64,000 bases of DNA from Paracoccaceae bacterium (GTDB lineage Bacteria; Pseudomonadota; Alphaproteobacteria; Rhodobacterales; Rhodobacteraceae): the NCBI GenBank assembly GCA_009773055.1, contig WOUW01000007.1, positions 1 through 64,000 on the forward strand, in the 5' to 3' direction. A program made the position numbers and the translations under genes. This document shows positions 46,303 through 56,085 of this stretch, in pieces (positions within the stretch are counted from its first letter, which is position 1; each line of letters opens with the position of its first letter). The notes under the pieces are model-generated. The model did no database searches. It saw nothing but the letters and a program-made list of their open reading frames with translations, and was not told the origin of the DNA.

Positions 46303-47034
46303 ATGTCCGAACAGAAGACCCTTGTCCTGACCGGGGCCAGCCGCGGCATCGGACATGCCACCGTCAAGCGCTTTTCTGCCGAGGGCTGGCGCGTCCTGAC
46401 CTGCTCGCGCCAACCCTTCGACCCGCGCTGCCCCTGGCCGGGGGGCGAGGAAAACCATATCGAGATCGACCTCGCCGACCCCAACAAGACCATCGCGGCC
46501 ATCGAGACGATCAAGAGCAAGGTCGGCGGACGCATTCATGCGCTGGTAAACAACGCCGGGATCAGTCCCAAGGGCCCCGGTGGCGCGCGCTTGAATACCA
46601 TGACCACCGACCTTCGGACCTGGGGCCATGTCTTCCACGTCAACTTCTTCGCCCCCGTCATCCTTGCGCGCGGCCTGAAGGACGAGTTGACGGCCACCAG
46701 GGGCTCCATCGTCAACGTCACCTCCATCGCCGGGGTCCGCGTCCACCCGTTCGCAGGGGCGGCCTATGCCACGTCGAAGGCCGCGCTCGCGGCGCTGACG
46801 CGGGAAATGGCCCATGATTTCGGACCCTTGGGCGTTCGCGTCAACGCCATCGCCCCCGGAGAGGTCGAGACGGCGATCCTGTCGCCCGGCACCGACAAGA
46901 TCGTCGAGCAGCTGCCGATGCGCCGCCTTGGCCAGCCGAAGGAAGTCGCCGACGCGATCTGGTTCCTCTGCTCGGACCAATCCAGCTACATCTCGGGCGC
47001 CGAGATCGAGGTCAACGGCGCGCAGCACGTCTAG
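46303..47034 (+). CDS. Short-chain dehydrogenase/reductase
   Basis: 243 aa from the ATG at 46303 behind AAAGGAGA. Classic SDR motifs: [30 protein letters not shown] and [11 protein letters not shown] with the catalytic Tyr and Lys, ending [20 protein letters not shown] like FabG-type enzymes. The substrate is unknown. Its TAG stop shares the palindrome CTAG with the stop of the convergent pentapeptide-repeat gene. Confidence 0.9.
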   Translation: MSEQKTLVLTGASRGIGHATVKRFSAEGWRVLTCSRQPFDPRCPWPGGEENHIEIDLADPNKTIAAIETIKSKVGGRIHALVNNAGISPKGPGGARLNTMTTDLRTWGHVFHVNFFAPVILARGLKDELTATRGSIVNVTSIAGVRVHPFAGAAYATSKAALAALTREMAHDFGPLGVRVNAIAPGEVETAILSPGTDKIVEQLPMRRLGQPKEVADAIWFLCSDQSSYISGAEIEVNGAQHV

Positions 47035-48698
47035 GGTGCGAAATCGCCGGTCCGGGTGACGCGGAACGCTTTGGCTCCTGTTGTGCGGCTGGCCAGATCT
47101 TCCCGGGTGATGTGGTTGTTCACCACCATGATTTCATCAAGCGATCGAAGCTCGACCGGGTCCAGCCGGTAAAGCGCGGCATCAAAACTGTCGGGCGCAG
47201 CAGCCGTGGCCAGTTGCGTCAGGAAATCATCGCCGAAGACGACCGCCCCATCAAAATCAGCCCGTTTCAGGAAGGTGCCGCCGAAATCCGCCGCAAGGAT
47301 CACCGCGCCGCGCAAAGTTGCCGCCGACAGGTCAGCATTGCTGAAATCGGCCCCGTCCAGCAAAGCGCCATCAAAGTTCGCTGCGGTCAGTGCGGCACCG
47401 GAGAAGTCACTGTCGATGATCGTGGCGCGCTGAAAGTCCGCGCCATACATCCGCGTCAGCGTCAGCCCGTCCTGTGCGGGCAGCGGCGGACGGACCTGGT
47501 CCGGCCCCAGCGCAGCAAAGCGGGTGCGCGAGATGTTGGCCAATCGAAACCGACTGTTGTCCAGGATCGCCGTCCCGAAGTCGCACTCGACGATGTAACT
47601 CCCTGAAAAGTCGGCATAAGCCAGCCGCGCCTGCTGGGCCGTGACAAGGTTGAGGTCGCTCGCCCGCAGCATCGCGAAATCAAGGTCCAGACCGGCAAAG
47701 GTCAGTAGCTCCAGGTTCCTGACCCCGCTGGAAACCAGCACCCGCAACAACTGCCCGCGTTCCGGGCTCGCGGGTCGGTCGGTCAGTGCTGTGGCGTCCG
47801 TCCGCTCCTCCCAACCAAAATACGCTGCAGACTTGTCATAGCGGTCGCCCAGCGCCTCACGGCGCCGCATCAGCGCCACGCGCAGCCCGTCAGTCATGTC
47901 CTCGGAACGCAGGCCGGTATCAAGAAAGCGGTAGGGCAGCAGCGCCCTTGAAATCGAAGTGATCCGCAAGACCAGACTGCGGTCCAGATCGGCCACGGGA
48001 TCAAGGACATTCACCGGATTGACCGCACCGCCCCCGTTCACTCGGTCGACCACCCGGCCCAGTTCCGCAGCGATATCGGTGATCTCGACGGCAAGCGCCG
48101 CATTCCGCGCCGCCTCGGCCAGCTGCACGTCAGTCTGGATCAGTTGCGTCTGCTCCTGGATGCGCGTGTTCTGTTCGCGCAAAAGGTCGGTCTGAACTGC
48201 GATCAGCTGGTTCTGCTTGAAAAGCAGCGCTGTTCCGGCCAGCGCCGCCATCGCGGCAATCAGGGCCGTCAGCGAGGCAATGATCCAGCGCCGCGTGCTG
48301 ATCCAGGCATAGCGGGCCAGCACCATCGCCACCAGATCGCGCGCCGCCGAAGTTGCGCCGACCGGATCGCGATCAAAGGCACGGTCAGCAATCCGGGCCA
48401 GCGGGTCGGCAATCTGCTCCAGCGCGACGTCGGCATGGCCGAAAAGCCTGCGAAGCAGCGTCTTGCGCAACGCGAAGATCAGGACGCCCAGAATCAGCAC
48501 CACCAGCAGCGCCGACAGGAATACAGACAGGATCAGCCCGGCGCTGTCCGCCAGAAAGCCGACCGCCACATAGGCCCCCAGCACGCCTGCCGCGATCCCG
48601 AAGGCGAAGAACAAAAGTCCCATGCCTCCCGCCGCAAGGCCCGGGCCCGACGTGGCCGCCCGCGCCGCAGCGTCGGCTCTTTCTTCCGGTGTCGCCAC
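47031..48698 (-). CDS. Membrane-anchored pentapeptide-repeat protein with coiled coil
   Basis: 555 aa from a GTG at 48698 (VATPEERADAAARAA) preceded by GGGAG; the 67 earlier track residues overlap the ttcA region. Two hydrophobic stretches near the N-terminus (GLLFFAFGIAAGVLGAYVAV through VLILGVLIFAL) and one near residue 155 (WIIASLTALIAAMAALAGTALLF) suggest three helices. A coiled coil follows (NQLIAVQTDLLREQNTRIQEQTQL), then a 200-residue domain and C-terminal pentapeptide repeats (ANFDGALLDGADFSNADLSAATLRGA). The right-handed helix of such repeats binds proteins or mimics DNA; the role here is unknown. Confidence 0.8.
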   Translation of the reverse strand: MATPEERADAAARAATSGPGLAAGGMGLLFFAFGIAAGVLGAYVAVGFLADSAGLILSVFLSALLVVLILGVLIFALRKTLLRRLFGHADVALEQIADPLARIADRAFDRDPVGATSAARDLVAMVLARYAWISTRRWIIASLTALIAAMAALAGTALLFKQNQLIAVQTDLLREQNTRIQEQTQLIQTDVQLAEAARNAALAVEITDIAAELGRVVDRVNGGGAVNPVNVLDPVADLDRSLVLRITSISRALLPYRFLDTGLRSEDMTDGLRVALMRRREALGDRYDKSAAYFGWEERTDATALTDRPASPERGQLLRVLVSSGVRNLELLTFAGLDLDFAMLRASDLNLVTAQQARLAYADFSGSYIVECDFGTAILDNSRFRLANISRTRFAALGPDQVRPPLPAQDGLTLTRMYGADFQRATIIDSDFSGAALTAANFDGALLDGADFSNADLSAATLRGAVILAADFGGTFLKRADFDGAVVFGDDFLTQLATAAAPDSFDAALYRLDPVELRSLDEIMVVNNHITREDLASRTTGAKAFRVTRTGDFAP

Positions 48699-48786
48699 CC
48701 CGTGCCTCTCCCGTTTTTGCCGGTTTGACGATGACAAAGCCCGGCCGTTATGGCAATCGGCATGGGCTGCCTCAAGGTGACACCCA

Positions 48787-49653
48787 ATGCTTGACGACAC
48801 CGACGACATCCACCCCCTGTTCCACGGCGCCCCCAAGGGACTGGAGTTTCGCAAGCTCCGCAAACGCCTGGTGCAACAGGTGCGCGAAGCGATCGACACC
48901 TATGGGATGGCGCGAGCGGGCGACCGCTGGCTGGTGTGCCTGTCGGGCGGCAAGGACAGCTATACGCTGCTGGCGATCCTGCATGAGCTGAAATGGCGCG
49001 GCCTTCTGCCCGTGGACCTTCTGGCCTGCAACCTCGACCAGGGCCAGCCCGGCTTTCCCGCCACCGTCCTGCCGGAATTCCTGACCCGTATGGGTGTCCC
49101 GCACCGGATCGACTATCAGGACACCTATTCCGTGGTGATCGACAAGATCAAACCCGGGGGAACGATGTGTTCGCTCTGCTCCCGCCTGCGTCGGGGGAAC
49201 CTCTACCGCATCGCGCGCGAGGAAGGCTGTTCGACCGTGGTGCTGGGCCACCACCGCGACGACATTCTGGAAACCTTCTTCATGAACCTCTTCCACGGTG
49301 GACGCCTAGCTTCGATGCCGCCGCGCCTGTTGAACGAGGACGGCGATCTGTTCGTCGCCCGCCCCTTGGCCTTCGTCTCGGAAGAAGACTGCGGCAGGTT
49401 CGCTGGAGCGATGGGCTATCCCATCATCCCCTGCGACCTTTGCGGCAGCCAGGAAGGGCTCCAGCGCGCCCAGGTCAAGAAGCTTCTGGACGAATGGGAG
49501 GCGCGCACGCCGGGACGCAGGCAGGTGATGTTCCGCTCGCTGATGAACGTGCGCCCCTCACACCTGGCCGACCCGGCGCTGTTTGACTTTGCGTCGCTCA
49601 CGTCCGCTCTGGCAGATGGCGAAAATTCTACGCAACTTTCGGCAGAGCGTTAA
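48787..49653 (+). CDS. ttcA: tRNA 2-thiocytidine synthetase
   Basis: A 288-aa PP-loop ATPase with AAGG upstream. The PP-loop [12 protein letters not shown], the CxxC motif [30 protein letters not shown] and a later [12 protein letters not shown] match TtcA, whose three cysteines hold a [4Fe-4S] cluster. It thiolates cytidine 32 of several tRNAs. It is divergent from the pentapeptide-repeat gene, with a GGDEF/EAL gene 78 bases downstream on the same strand. Confidence 0.95.
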   Translation: MLDDTDDIHPLFHGAPKGLEFRKLRKRLVQQVREAIDTYGMARAGDRWLVCLSGGKDSYTLLAILHELKWRGLLPVDLLACNLDQGQPGFPATVLPEFLTRMGVPHRIDYQDTYSVVIDKIKPGGTMCSLCSRLRRGNLYRIAREEGCSTVVLGHHRDDILETFFMNLFHGGRLASMPPRLLNEDGDLFVARPLAFVSEEDCGRFAGAMGYPIIPCDLCGSQEGLQRAQVKKLLDEWEARTPGRRQVMFRSLMNVRPSHLADPALFDFASLTSALADGENSTQLSAER

Positions 49654-49730
49654 GGAACTGATCAGGAACATCCGCCTAGCCTGACCTCTGATCCGCGGGT
49701 GATTTGCCCGCCAGAACGGGGGCACCTCGC

Positions 49731-51218
49731 ATGACTTTCGCGCTGCAACGGCTGGCGTACCATCCCTGGCATTTTCTTGCGCTTGCCCCGCTCGTGGCAC
49801 TTGTCGCCTTCTGGGCCGGGGGTGAAACCGCGCTTGCCGCCTTCGCGGTCGCTTTGCCGGTCATGGTGTTGGCGCTTGGGCAGCACACATCGCCCGCCAC
49901 CCTCGGGGCAATGTCCGACCAGGTGATCGCGCGGCTGGATGCAACGCTGGCCGAGGTAAAGGCAAAGGGTGGCGCGACCGGGTGCTTCGTTATTCAGTTC
50001 GACGACGCGGCCCAGCTTTGCGACCGCTTGGGCCGTGCTCGCCAAAGCGAGGTGCTTTCCACCTGCGTCGCCCGCCTGCGCGGCGCATTGCGACCGGGTG
50101 ATCTTCTCTACGCGCTGGAAGATGGCAGCCTCGCCGTGGCGCTTGGCCCCTCGCCCCGGCTGGACCTGGAAATCATGGTGCGGATCGCCGCCCGTTTGCA
50201 GCTTGTGGCACAACAGCCCGTCATGCTGGCCACGGGTCTGGTGCAGGTCACCTGTTCCGTCGGATTCTGCCATGCGCAGCAGCTGGCGCAGCCTTCTGGC
50301 CGCGCGTTGCTCGATGCCGCTCAAGTCGCAGGGGACGAAGCCACGGGGTGCCGCCCCGGCGCCATCCGCGGCTATTCCGCCGATCTCGCCCGCGCCCGGG
50401 CCGACCGGGACGCGCTGCGGGCAGGTTTTGCCGCTGCCGTTGACCGGGGCGAAGTGCGGGCCTGGTTCCAGCCGCAGGTCTCGACCGACAGCGGTGAGGT
50501 GACGGGGGTCGAAGCGCTGGTGCGGTGGCATCATCCCGACCGGGGATGTCTTGCACCCGGCGTCTTCCTGCCCGCTCTCGAAGGCTCTGACCTGATGGAT
50601 CTTCTGGGCCAGACCATGCTGACCCAGTCGCTTGCCGCCCTGGCTGAATTCGACCGCAAGGGCCAGCGCATCCCGACCGTGGCCGTCAATTTCTCGGCCC
50701 AGGAACTGCGCGACCCACAGTTGCCCGAACGGTTGGGCTGGACGCTCGACCGCTTCGGCCTCGCGCCTTCGCGGTTGACGGTGGAAGTGCTGGAATCGGT
50801 GGTTGCGGGCGACGGTGAGGATATCATCGCCTCGAACATCGGCCGGATCGCCGCGATGGGCTGCGCTGTCGACCTTGATGACTTCGGCACCGGCCATGCC
50901 TCGATCACTGCGATCCGCCGCTTTGCGCTGAACCGGCTGAAAATCGACCGCAGCTTCATCCGCGATGTCGATCAGAACCGCGACCAGCAGAATCTGGTGA
51001 CCGCGATCCTGTCGCTGGCCGAACGTCTTGGCCTGGAAACGCTGGCCGAAGGAGTCGAGACGCCGGGAGAACACGCGCTTCTCGCGCAGCTTGGGTGTGG
51101 ACATGTTCAGGGCTTCGTCATCGCCAAACCCATGCCCGTGGAAGACCTTGCCACCTGGCTTTCCGCGCATCGCGAAACCAGGGCCCAGGCTCTGCGCATC
51201 GGCGTCCGGGCGCGGTAA
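49731..51218 (+). CDS. EAL-domain c-di-GMP phosphodiesterase with degenerate GGDEF
   Basis: 495 aa from the ATG at 49731. Two N-terminal hydrophobic helices (ALAPLVALVAFWAGG, LAAFAVALPVMVLAL) anchor it in the membrane. A GGDEF-like domain follows in which the signature is replaced by LEDGSLAV, so it should not make c-di-GMP. The EAL domain keeps GVEALVRWHHP, VNFSAQEL, VEVLESVV, DLDDFGTGHASI, LKIDRSFI and ETLAEGVET, the metal and catalytic residues of active enzymes. It should hydrolyse c-di-GMP to pGpG, favouring motility over attachment. It may be co-transcribed with ttcA. Confidence 0.92.
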   Translation: MTFALQRLAYHPWHFLALAPLVALVAFWAGGETALAAFAVALPVMVLALGQHTSPATLGAMSDQVIARLDATLAEVKAKGGATGCFVIQFDDAAQLCDRLGRARQSEVLSTCVARLRGALRPGDLLYALEDGSLAVALGPSPRLDLEIMVRIAARLQLVAQQPVMLATGLVQVTCSVGFCHAQQLAQPSGRALLDAAQVAGDEATGCRPGAIRGYSADLARARADRDALRAGFAAAVDRGEVRAWFQPQVSTDSGEVTGVEALVRWHHPDRGCLAPGVFLPALEGSDLMDLLGQTMLTQSLAALAEFDRKGQRIPTVAVNFSAQELRDPQLPERLGWTLDRFGLAPSRLTVEVLESVVAGDGEDIIASNIGRIAAMGCAVDLDDFGTGHASITAIRRFALNRLKIDRSFIRDVDQNRDQQNLVTAILSLAERLGLETLAEGVETPGEHALLAQLGCGHVQGFVIAKPMPVEDLATWLSAHRETRAQALRIGVRAR

Positions 51219-51343
51219 ACCTTTGCCTTCAGACCAAGCGGGCCAGACCGGCTTCTGCCCACGGGATATCCCGGCCAGCGACTGCGCTCGGACGGACGGC
51301 CTTGGACGTTTTGCCAATACCAGCCGCAAGTTCTGGACCGTCT

Positions 51344-51601
51344 TCATCCCACCTGGTCCAGCCGAAACAACTTGTCGCGCGACGTCGCCCCTCGCACGAG
51401 GCTCAGCCGGGTCTTTGCCACACCCAGCGCCTTGGCCAGACTTGCCCGGGCCGCCTCCGTCGCGCGTCCAGCTTCGGGCGTTTCAGTCACGGCGATCCGG
51501 ATGACGCCGTCCACCACCTCAACCCCCGCCCGCCGCGCATTGGGCGTAACCCGTATCGCGAATGTCGTGCCCGCCATGGCCAGATGGGAAAGGTCGGTCA
51601 T
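51344..51601 (-). CDS. DUF167 (YggU-family) protein
   Basis: 85 aa from the ATG at 51601 (MTDLSHLAMAGTTFAIRVTPNARR). It matches the DUF167/YggU pattern: RVTPNARRAGVEV near the start, GRATEAARASLAKALGV in the helix and LVRGATSRDKLFRL at the end. A small alpha/beta protein of unknown function, widely conserved next to unrelated genes. It lies 95 bases downstream of bhcD on the same strand, but a functional link is not implied. Confidence 0.85.
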   Translation of the reverse strand: MTDLSHLAMAGTTFAIRVTPNARRAGVEVVDGVIRIAVTETPEAGRATEAARASLAKALGVAKTRLSLVRGATSRDKLFRLDQVG

Positions 51602-51696
51602 GCCCCAGCAAATGCCCTCCCGCGAGCGACCTGACAAGCCCGAAGTCCGCAGCGGAAGCCCAGACCGACCGCTTCTTGCTGCCATCAGACGCAGCC

Positions 51697-52656
51697 TCAG
51701 ACCCCGACATCGATCCCCAATCCCCGCTCACGCGCCCGGGCGACGGCGACCGCCGCGACCGCCAGATCCTGCAAGCCAACGCCGGTCCCGTCATACAGCG
51801 TGATCTCCTCCGCGTTGCCGCGCCCCGGATGCCTGCCGATCAAGACATCGCCCAAAGGCACAATTGCGCTTGCGTCCAAGAGACCCGCGCCCACCGCATG
51901 CTGCGCTTCGCCGATCGAGACCGACTGCGCCACCTCGTCCGTGAAGACCGACGCCGAGGCAACGAGCGCGGGTTCCACCTCCTGCTTGCCCCGGGTGTCG
52001 GTCCCCATGCACGACAGATGCGTTCCCGGCGCGACGTGCGCCGCCATCAGACTTGCCGCAGGTGACGACGTGATGGTCACGATCACGTCGGCCTCGCGCA
52101 TCCGCTCCAGCGGCACTGCTTCGAATGGCAGACCAAGCTCTGCGGCGACCGCTCCCAGCTTTGGCAACATCTCCGGATGCAGGTTCCAAGCGATCACCCG
52201 GCGAAACCGGCGGACCCGCGCTGCCGCGCGCAGCTGAAACCCGGCCTGATGCCCTGCGCCGACAATCCCCAGCACCTCGGCCTCCGGTCGCGCCAACCGG
52301 TCGATGGCAATCGCCGACGCCGCCGCCGTCCGCAGCGCGGTAAGAAGGTTTCCGCCCACCATCGCCACCGGACGTCCGGTCTCGGGATCGAACAGGAAGA
52401 CCGAAGACTGATGGTTGATCAGCCCCTTCGCGGCATTGCCCGGAAAATAGCCCCCGGCCTTCACCCCCAACTGAGCGCCAGCCCGGTCCAGCCCGGACTT
52501 GAAGCCATATTGCCGACCCTCTCCCAACGCCTCGCGCACGACGGGGAAGTTGTAGGCATCGCCCCGGGCCATGGCCGCGAAAGACGCCTTTACAGCGTCG
52601 AACGCATCCTCGGGGGTCACAAGCGAAGCGATCATCGCCTCGGGAACGATCAGCAT
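51697..52656 (-). CDS. bhcD: Iminosuccinate reductase of the beta-hydroxyaspartate cycle
   Basis: A 319-aa ornithine cyclodeaminase/mu-crystallin family protein. It has YGFKSGLDRAGAQLGVKAGGYFPGN at the substrate side, LRTAAASAIAIDRLARPEAEVLGIVGAGHQAG with the NAD-binding fold, and TDTRGKQEVEP. Family membership alone allows other reactions, but it follows bhcA, bhcB and bhcC in the same order as in Paracoccus denitrificans, where BhcD reduces iminosuccinate to L-aspartate. The bhcC-bhcD gap contains a copy of the GGAGTATTT motif, so bhcD could be expressed at a different level from bhcABC. Confidence 0.9.
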   Translation of the reverse strand: MLIVPEAMIASLVTPEDAFDAVKASFAAMARGDAYNFPVVREALGEGRQYGFKSGLDRAGAQLGVKAGGYFPGNAAKGLINHQSSVFLFDPETGRPVAMVGGNLLTALRTAAASAIAIDRLARPEAEVLGIVGAGHQAGFQLRAAARVRRFRRVIAWNLHPEMLPKLGAVAAELGLPFEAVPLERMREADVIVTITSSPAASLMAAHVAPGTHLSCMGTDTRGKQEVEPALVASASVFTDEVAQSVSIGEAQHAVGAGLLDASAIVPLGDVLIGRHPGRGNAEEITLYDGTGVGLQDLAVAAVAVARARERGLGIDVGV

Positions 52657-52686
52657 TTCGGCCTTCCCAGGGACCCGGTCCCCGAT

Positions 52687-52718
52687 TTGCTCATTTCAAG
52701 AATGCTCCGGCCGGAGTC
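52687..52718 (-). repeat. Recurrent intergenic motif, copy 5 (inside the bhc operon)
   Basis: The minus strand reads CTCCGGCCGGAGCATTCTTG then AAATGAGCAA, a variant of the GGCGGGAGTATTTGGGAAATGAGCAA form. It lies between bhcC and bhcD, in operon orientation, 33 bases after the bhcC stop. Its CTCCGGCCGGAG part is itself a 12-bp palindrome. Confidence 0.55.
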
Positions 52719-52750
52719 ACCAACCGTCGGGCCGGTGCCACGCCCGCAGG

Positions 52751-53914
52751 TCAGTAGGCCTTGCCGCGCGCCGAGACCGGCCAGACGACCTCGACCCTCC
52801 CGCCCCTGACGCCGACATACCAATCATGCACGTTGCAGGTCGGGTCGCAGTGGCCGGGGACCAGCCGCAGCTTGTCGTTGACTTTCAGCACGCCATGCGG
52901 GTCCTCGACAACGCCGTGTTCGTCCGAGCACTTGACGTATTTCACATCCGTGCGCCCAAAAACCACCGGCAACCCGCTGTCCACCGACTGCGCCTTGAGG
53001 CCCGCGTCCACGATGGCCTTGTCGGGCTTGGCGTGGCTCATCACCGAGGTCAGGATGAACAGCGCGTTTTCCCATTCACCCTGGTCGATCCGCTTGCCGT
53101 CCTTGTCCAGGATGCGGCCGTAATCCGCATCCATGAAGGCGTAGCTGCCGCATTGCAACTCGTTGTAAACCCCTGAAGTGCTTTCGAAATAGTAGCTCCC
53201 CGTGCCCCCGCCGCCAACGATGTCGCAAGCGATGCCCTCGGCCTTCAGCGCATCGACCGCGTCTTTCACCTGGGCGACGGCCAGGTCGATCTTTGCCTTG
53301 CGGTCGGCATAGCTGTCCATGTGCTGCATCGCGCCCTGATAGGCCTGGATGCCGGCAAACTTCAGCCCCGGGGCTGTCTCGATGGCCTTGGCCAGTGCCA
53401 CCACTTCTGGCGTGGTCTTCACCCCGCAGCGTCCGGCGCCACAGTCGATTTCCACCAGGCACTCGATCTCCGTGCCGTGCTTGACCGCCGCAGCGGACAG
53501 GTCGGCCACATTGTCCAGCATGTCGACGCAGACAATGGTCCGCGCGCCAAGCTTCGGCATCCGTGCCAGCCGGTCGATCTTCACCGGGTCGCGCACCTGA
53601 TTGCTGACCAGAACATCCTTGATCCCGCCGCGGGCAAAGACCTCGGCCTCGCTGACCTTCTGGCAGCAGACCCCGACCGACCCGCCCAGACGTTCCTGCA
53701 GCTTGGCCACGTCGACCGACTTGTGCATCTTGCCATGCACCCGGTGCCGCATCCCGTGCGCCTTCGCATAGTCGCCCATCTTGACGATGTTCCGCTCCAG
53801 CGCGTCAAGGTCCAGAACCAGACAGGGCGTCTGGATGTCGGCCTCATCCATCCCCGGCAGGGCCGGAATGTCGTAGCCCACCTCAAGCCCCTGGAAATCC
53901 GTATGTTTGTTCAT
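52751..53914 (-). CDS. bhcC: beta-Hydroxyaspartate aldolase
   Basis: 387 aa from the ATG at 53914, spaced well from AAGGA; the track ATG at 53923 abuts the SD and is less likely. This is a fold-type III (alanine racemase-like) PLP protein of the D-threonine aldolase family: IQTPCLVLDLDALERNIVKM, HRVHGKMHKSVDVAKLQ with the PLP lysine, GIQAYQGAMQHMDS and the metal-site HCDPTCNVHDWY. BhcC condenses glycine and glyoxylate to (2R,3S)-beta-hydroxyaspartate, the entry step of the cycle. Its start region overlaps the bhcB stop. Confidence 0.92.
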   Translation of the reverse strand: MNKHTDFQGLEVGYDIPALPGMDEADIQTPCLVLDLDALERNIVKMGDYAKAHGMRHRVHGKMHKSVDVAKLQERLGGSVGVCCQKVSEAEVFARGGIKDVLVSNQVRDPVKIDRLARMPKLGARTIVCVDMLDNVADLSAAAVKHGTEIECLVEIDCGAGRCGVKTTPEVVALAKAIETAPGLKFAGIQAYQGAMQHMDSYADRKAKIDLAVAQVKDAVDALKAEGIACDIVGGGGTGSYYFESTSGVYNELQCGSYAFMDADYGRILDKDGKRIDQGEWENALFILTSVMSHAKPDKAIVDAGLKAQSVDSGLPVVFGRTDVKYVKCSDEHGVVEDPHGVLKVNDKLRLVPGHCDPTCNVHDWYVGVRGGRVEVVWPVSARGKAY

Positions 53915-53919
53915 CGTGT

Positions 53920-54873
53920 TCATCCTTTCATCCAGGGTAGCGTATCAAGATCCACATTTCCGCCAGTGATGATCACTCCGACCCGGCGGCCCCGGAAGAC
54001 GTCCGGGTTCGCCAGCATGCAGGCCAGCGGGACGGCGCAGGACGGCTCCATCACGATCTTCATCCGTTTCCAGGTCAGCTTCATCGCCTCGACGATCTGA
54101 TCTTCTGTCGCGGTGAAGATGTCGGTCACGTGGCGCGACACGAAGTGCCAGGTCAGGTCCTTCAGCGGGACCTTTAGCCCGTCCGCAACCGTCTCTGGCG
54201 CGTCGTCGGCGATGATCCGACCGGCTTTGAAACTGCGGAAGGCGTCATCGGCATTCTTCGGCTCGGCCGCATAGACGTCGACGCCCGGGGCGGTCGATGA
54301 CACGGTCAGGCAGGTGCCCGAGATCATGCCGCCGCCGCCGATGGGGGCGATGACTGCGTCCAGCCCATCGACCTGCTCCAGCAGCTCACGCGAGCAGGTG
54401 GCCTGCCCGGCGATCACGCGGGGATCATTGTAGGGGTGCACGAATTCGCCGCCAGTGCGGGCCTGAACTTCGGCAAACACCGCCTCGCGGCTGGAGGTGG
54501 AGGGCTCGCACTCGGTGATCACCCCGCCATAGCCACGCACGGCGTCTTTCTTGGCCTGCGGGGCCGTCCGGGGCATCACGACATTGCAGGGAATTCCCCG
54601 GCGACCCGCCGCGTAGGACAGGGAAAGCGCATGGTTGCCCGAGGAATGCGTGCAGACCCCCTTCGCAGCCATCTCATCCGACAGGCCGAAGACCGCATTG
54701 CAGGCGCCACGCACCTTGAACGCCCCGGCCTTCTGGAAGTTCTCGCATTTGAAGAACAGCTCGGCCCCGGTCAAGCTGTTGAAATAGCTGGAAGTCAGGA
54801 CAGGCGTGCGGTGGATATAGGGGGTGATGCGGGCATGGGCTGCCAGCACGTCCTCATAAGTCGGAATCAACAT
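53920..54873 (-). CDS. bhcB: beta-Hydroxyaspartate dehydratase
   Basis: 317 aa from the ATG at 54873 (MLIPTYEDVLAAHARITPYIHRTP), which follows AAGGA and matches the start I know for BhcB; the track begins six codons earlier. It is a threonine-dehydratase-like fold-type II PLP enzyme with PLP lysine in GAFKVRGACNAVF, THSSGNHALSLSYAA, and the phosphate-binding PIGGGGMISG. It removes water from beta-hydroxyaspartate to give iminosuccinate for BhcD. The operon order bhcA-bhcB-bhcC-bhcD is contiguous and co-directional. Confidence 0.92.
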   Translation of the reverse strand: MLIPTYEDVLAAHARITPYIHRTPVLTSSYFNSLTGAELFFKCENFQKAGAFKVRGACNAVFGLSDEMAAKGVCTHSSGNHALSLSYAAGRRGIPCNVVMPRTAPQAKKDAVRGYGGVITECEPSTSSREAVFAEVQARTGGEFVHPYNDPRVIAGQATCSRELLEQVDGLDAVIAPIGGGGMISGTCLTVSSTAPGVDVYAAEPKNADDAFRSFKAGRIIADDAPETVADGLKVPLKDLTWHFVSRHVTDIFTATEDQIVEAMKLTWKRMKIVMEPSCAVPLACMLANPDVFRGRRVGVIITGGNVDLDTLPWMKG

Positions 54874-54894
54874 CTGGGTCAGGTCCTTCATGGT

Positions 54895-56085
54895 CTATTC
54901 CGCTGCCAGTGCCAGCGCGGGCACCGTGCCCCGATAATACTCCTGCGCCGCCGCAACGCCTGTCCCCAGCTTCACCGGCCAGCCAAGATCAGCCATGCAC
55001 ATCTCGGCCACGCACAGGCCCGAGAGGACCATCGCTTCGGTCAGCATCCCCAGATGCCCGATGCGGAATACCTTTCCAGCCACTTCCCCCAGCCCGACGC
55101 CGAAAGCCATGCCGTATTTTGTGGCCGCCAGTTGCACGAGAGCCGTGCCGTCGCAGCCCTCGGGCACTTTCACCGCCGTCACAGTGTCGGAGTAAAGGTC
55201 AGCCGTGGAAGCAAAAGGCGTCATCCCCCAGGCAAAGACCGCCCGACGCACGCCTTCGGCAAGACGCTGGTGACGGGTGTAGACGTTGTCCATCCCTTCG
55301 GATTCCAGAAGGTCGATGGAATGCGCCAGACCGGCGATCAGGCCGACCGCCGGGGTATAGGGATAGCCGCCTCGGGCATATGCCGACAGCATGTCATTGA
55401 AATCAAAGAAGGTTCTCGGCAGACCCGCCGTCTCCATCGCCGCGATGGCTTTGGGGCTTACTCCAAGGATCGCCAAACCCGCAGGCAGCATGAAACCCTT
55501 CTGGCTGCCTGCCACCGCGATATCGACACCCCAACCGGCAAAGTCGAACGGCATGGACGCAATCGACGACACCCCGTCGACGAACAGCATCGCCCCATGA
55601 CCCGCCGCATCCAACGCCCGGCGGATGCCCGCGATGTCGGACTTTACGCCGGTCGCCGTTTCATTGTGCGTGGCGAGCACCGCCTTGATCTTGCCCTCGT
55701 GGTCGGCGCGCAAAGCCGCCTCGATCGCCGACACCGGGGCACCTTGACCCCATGGCGTCTCGATGATCTCGACATTCAGCCCGTGCCGCTGGCAAAGGTC
55801 GATCCAGCGGTGGCTGAACATGCCAAACCGGGCCGCCAGCACTGTGTCGCCAGGGGAAAGCGTGTTCGTCACCGCTGCTTCCCAGCCGCCGGTCCCGGTC
55901 GAGGGGATCACGATGACCTCCCCGTCACTCATCTTCAGCACCCGCCGCACGCCTTCGACCGCAGGCTTGAACATCCGGGCAAAGGCGGGCGAGCGGTGGT
56001 CCAGAGTGCCCATGTCGCAGGCCTTGCGGACCGAATCCGGGATATTCGTCGGGCCCGGAATAAACACGGGGTTCTGCATGGACAT
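54895..56085 (-). CDS. bhcA: L-aspartate:glyoxylate aminotransferase
   Basis: 396 aa from the ATG at 56085 behind GGGAG; the track start nine codons earlier has no RBS. It is a class V aminotransferase of the serine:glyoxylate family: NPVFIPGPTNIPDSVRK, LDHRSPAFARMF, PSTGTGGWEAA, FVDGVSSIASM and the PLP-lysine GSQKGFMLPAGLA. BhcA transfers the amino group of aspartate to glyoxylate, regenerating glycine and releasing oxaloacetate, the net product of the cycle. It is the first gene of the operon, divergent from bhcR. Confidence 0.93.
   Translation of the reverse strand: MSMQNPVFIPGPTNIPDSVRKACDMGTLDHRSPAFARMFKPAVEGVRRVLKMSDGEVIVIPSTGTGGWEAAVTNTLSPGDTVLAARFGMFSHRWIDLCQRHGLNVEIIETPWGQGAPVSAIEAALRADHEGKIKAVLATHNETATGVKSDIAGIRRALDAAGHGAMLFVDGVSSIASMPFDFAGWGVDIAVAGSQKGFMLPAGLAILGVSPKAIAAMETAGLPRTFFDFNDMLSAYARGGYPYTPAVGLIAGLAHSIDLLESEGMDNVYTRHQRLAEGVRRAVFAWGMTPFASTADLYSDTVTAVKVPEGCDGTALVQLAATKYGMAFGVGLGEVAGKVFRIGHLGMLTEAMVLSGLCVAEMCMADLGWPVKLGTGVAAAQEYYRGTVPALALAAE

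Noticed and set aside
49731-51218. Diguanylate cyclase activity of the GGDEF/EAL protein
   Set aside because: The GGDEF signature is replaced by EDGSLAV; only the EAL half keeps its catalytic residues.
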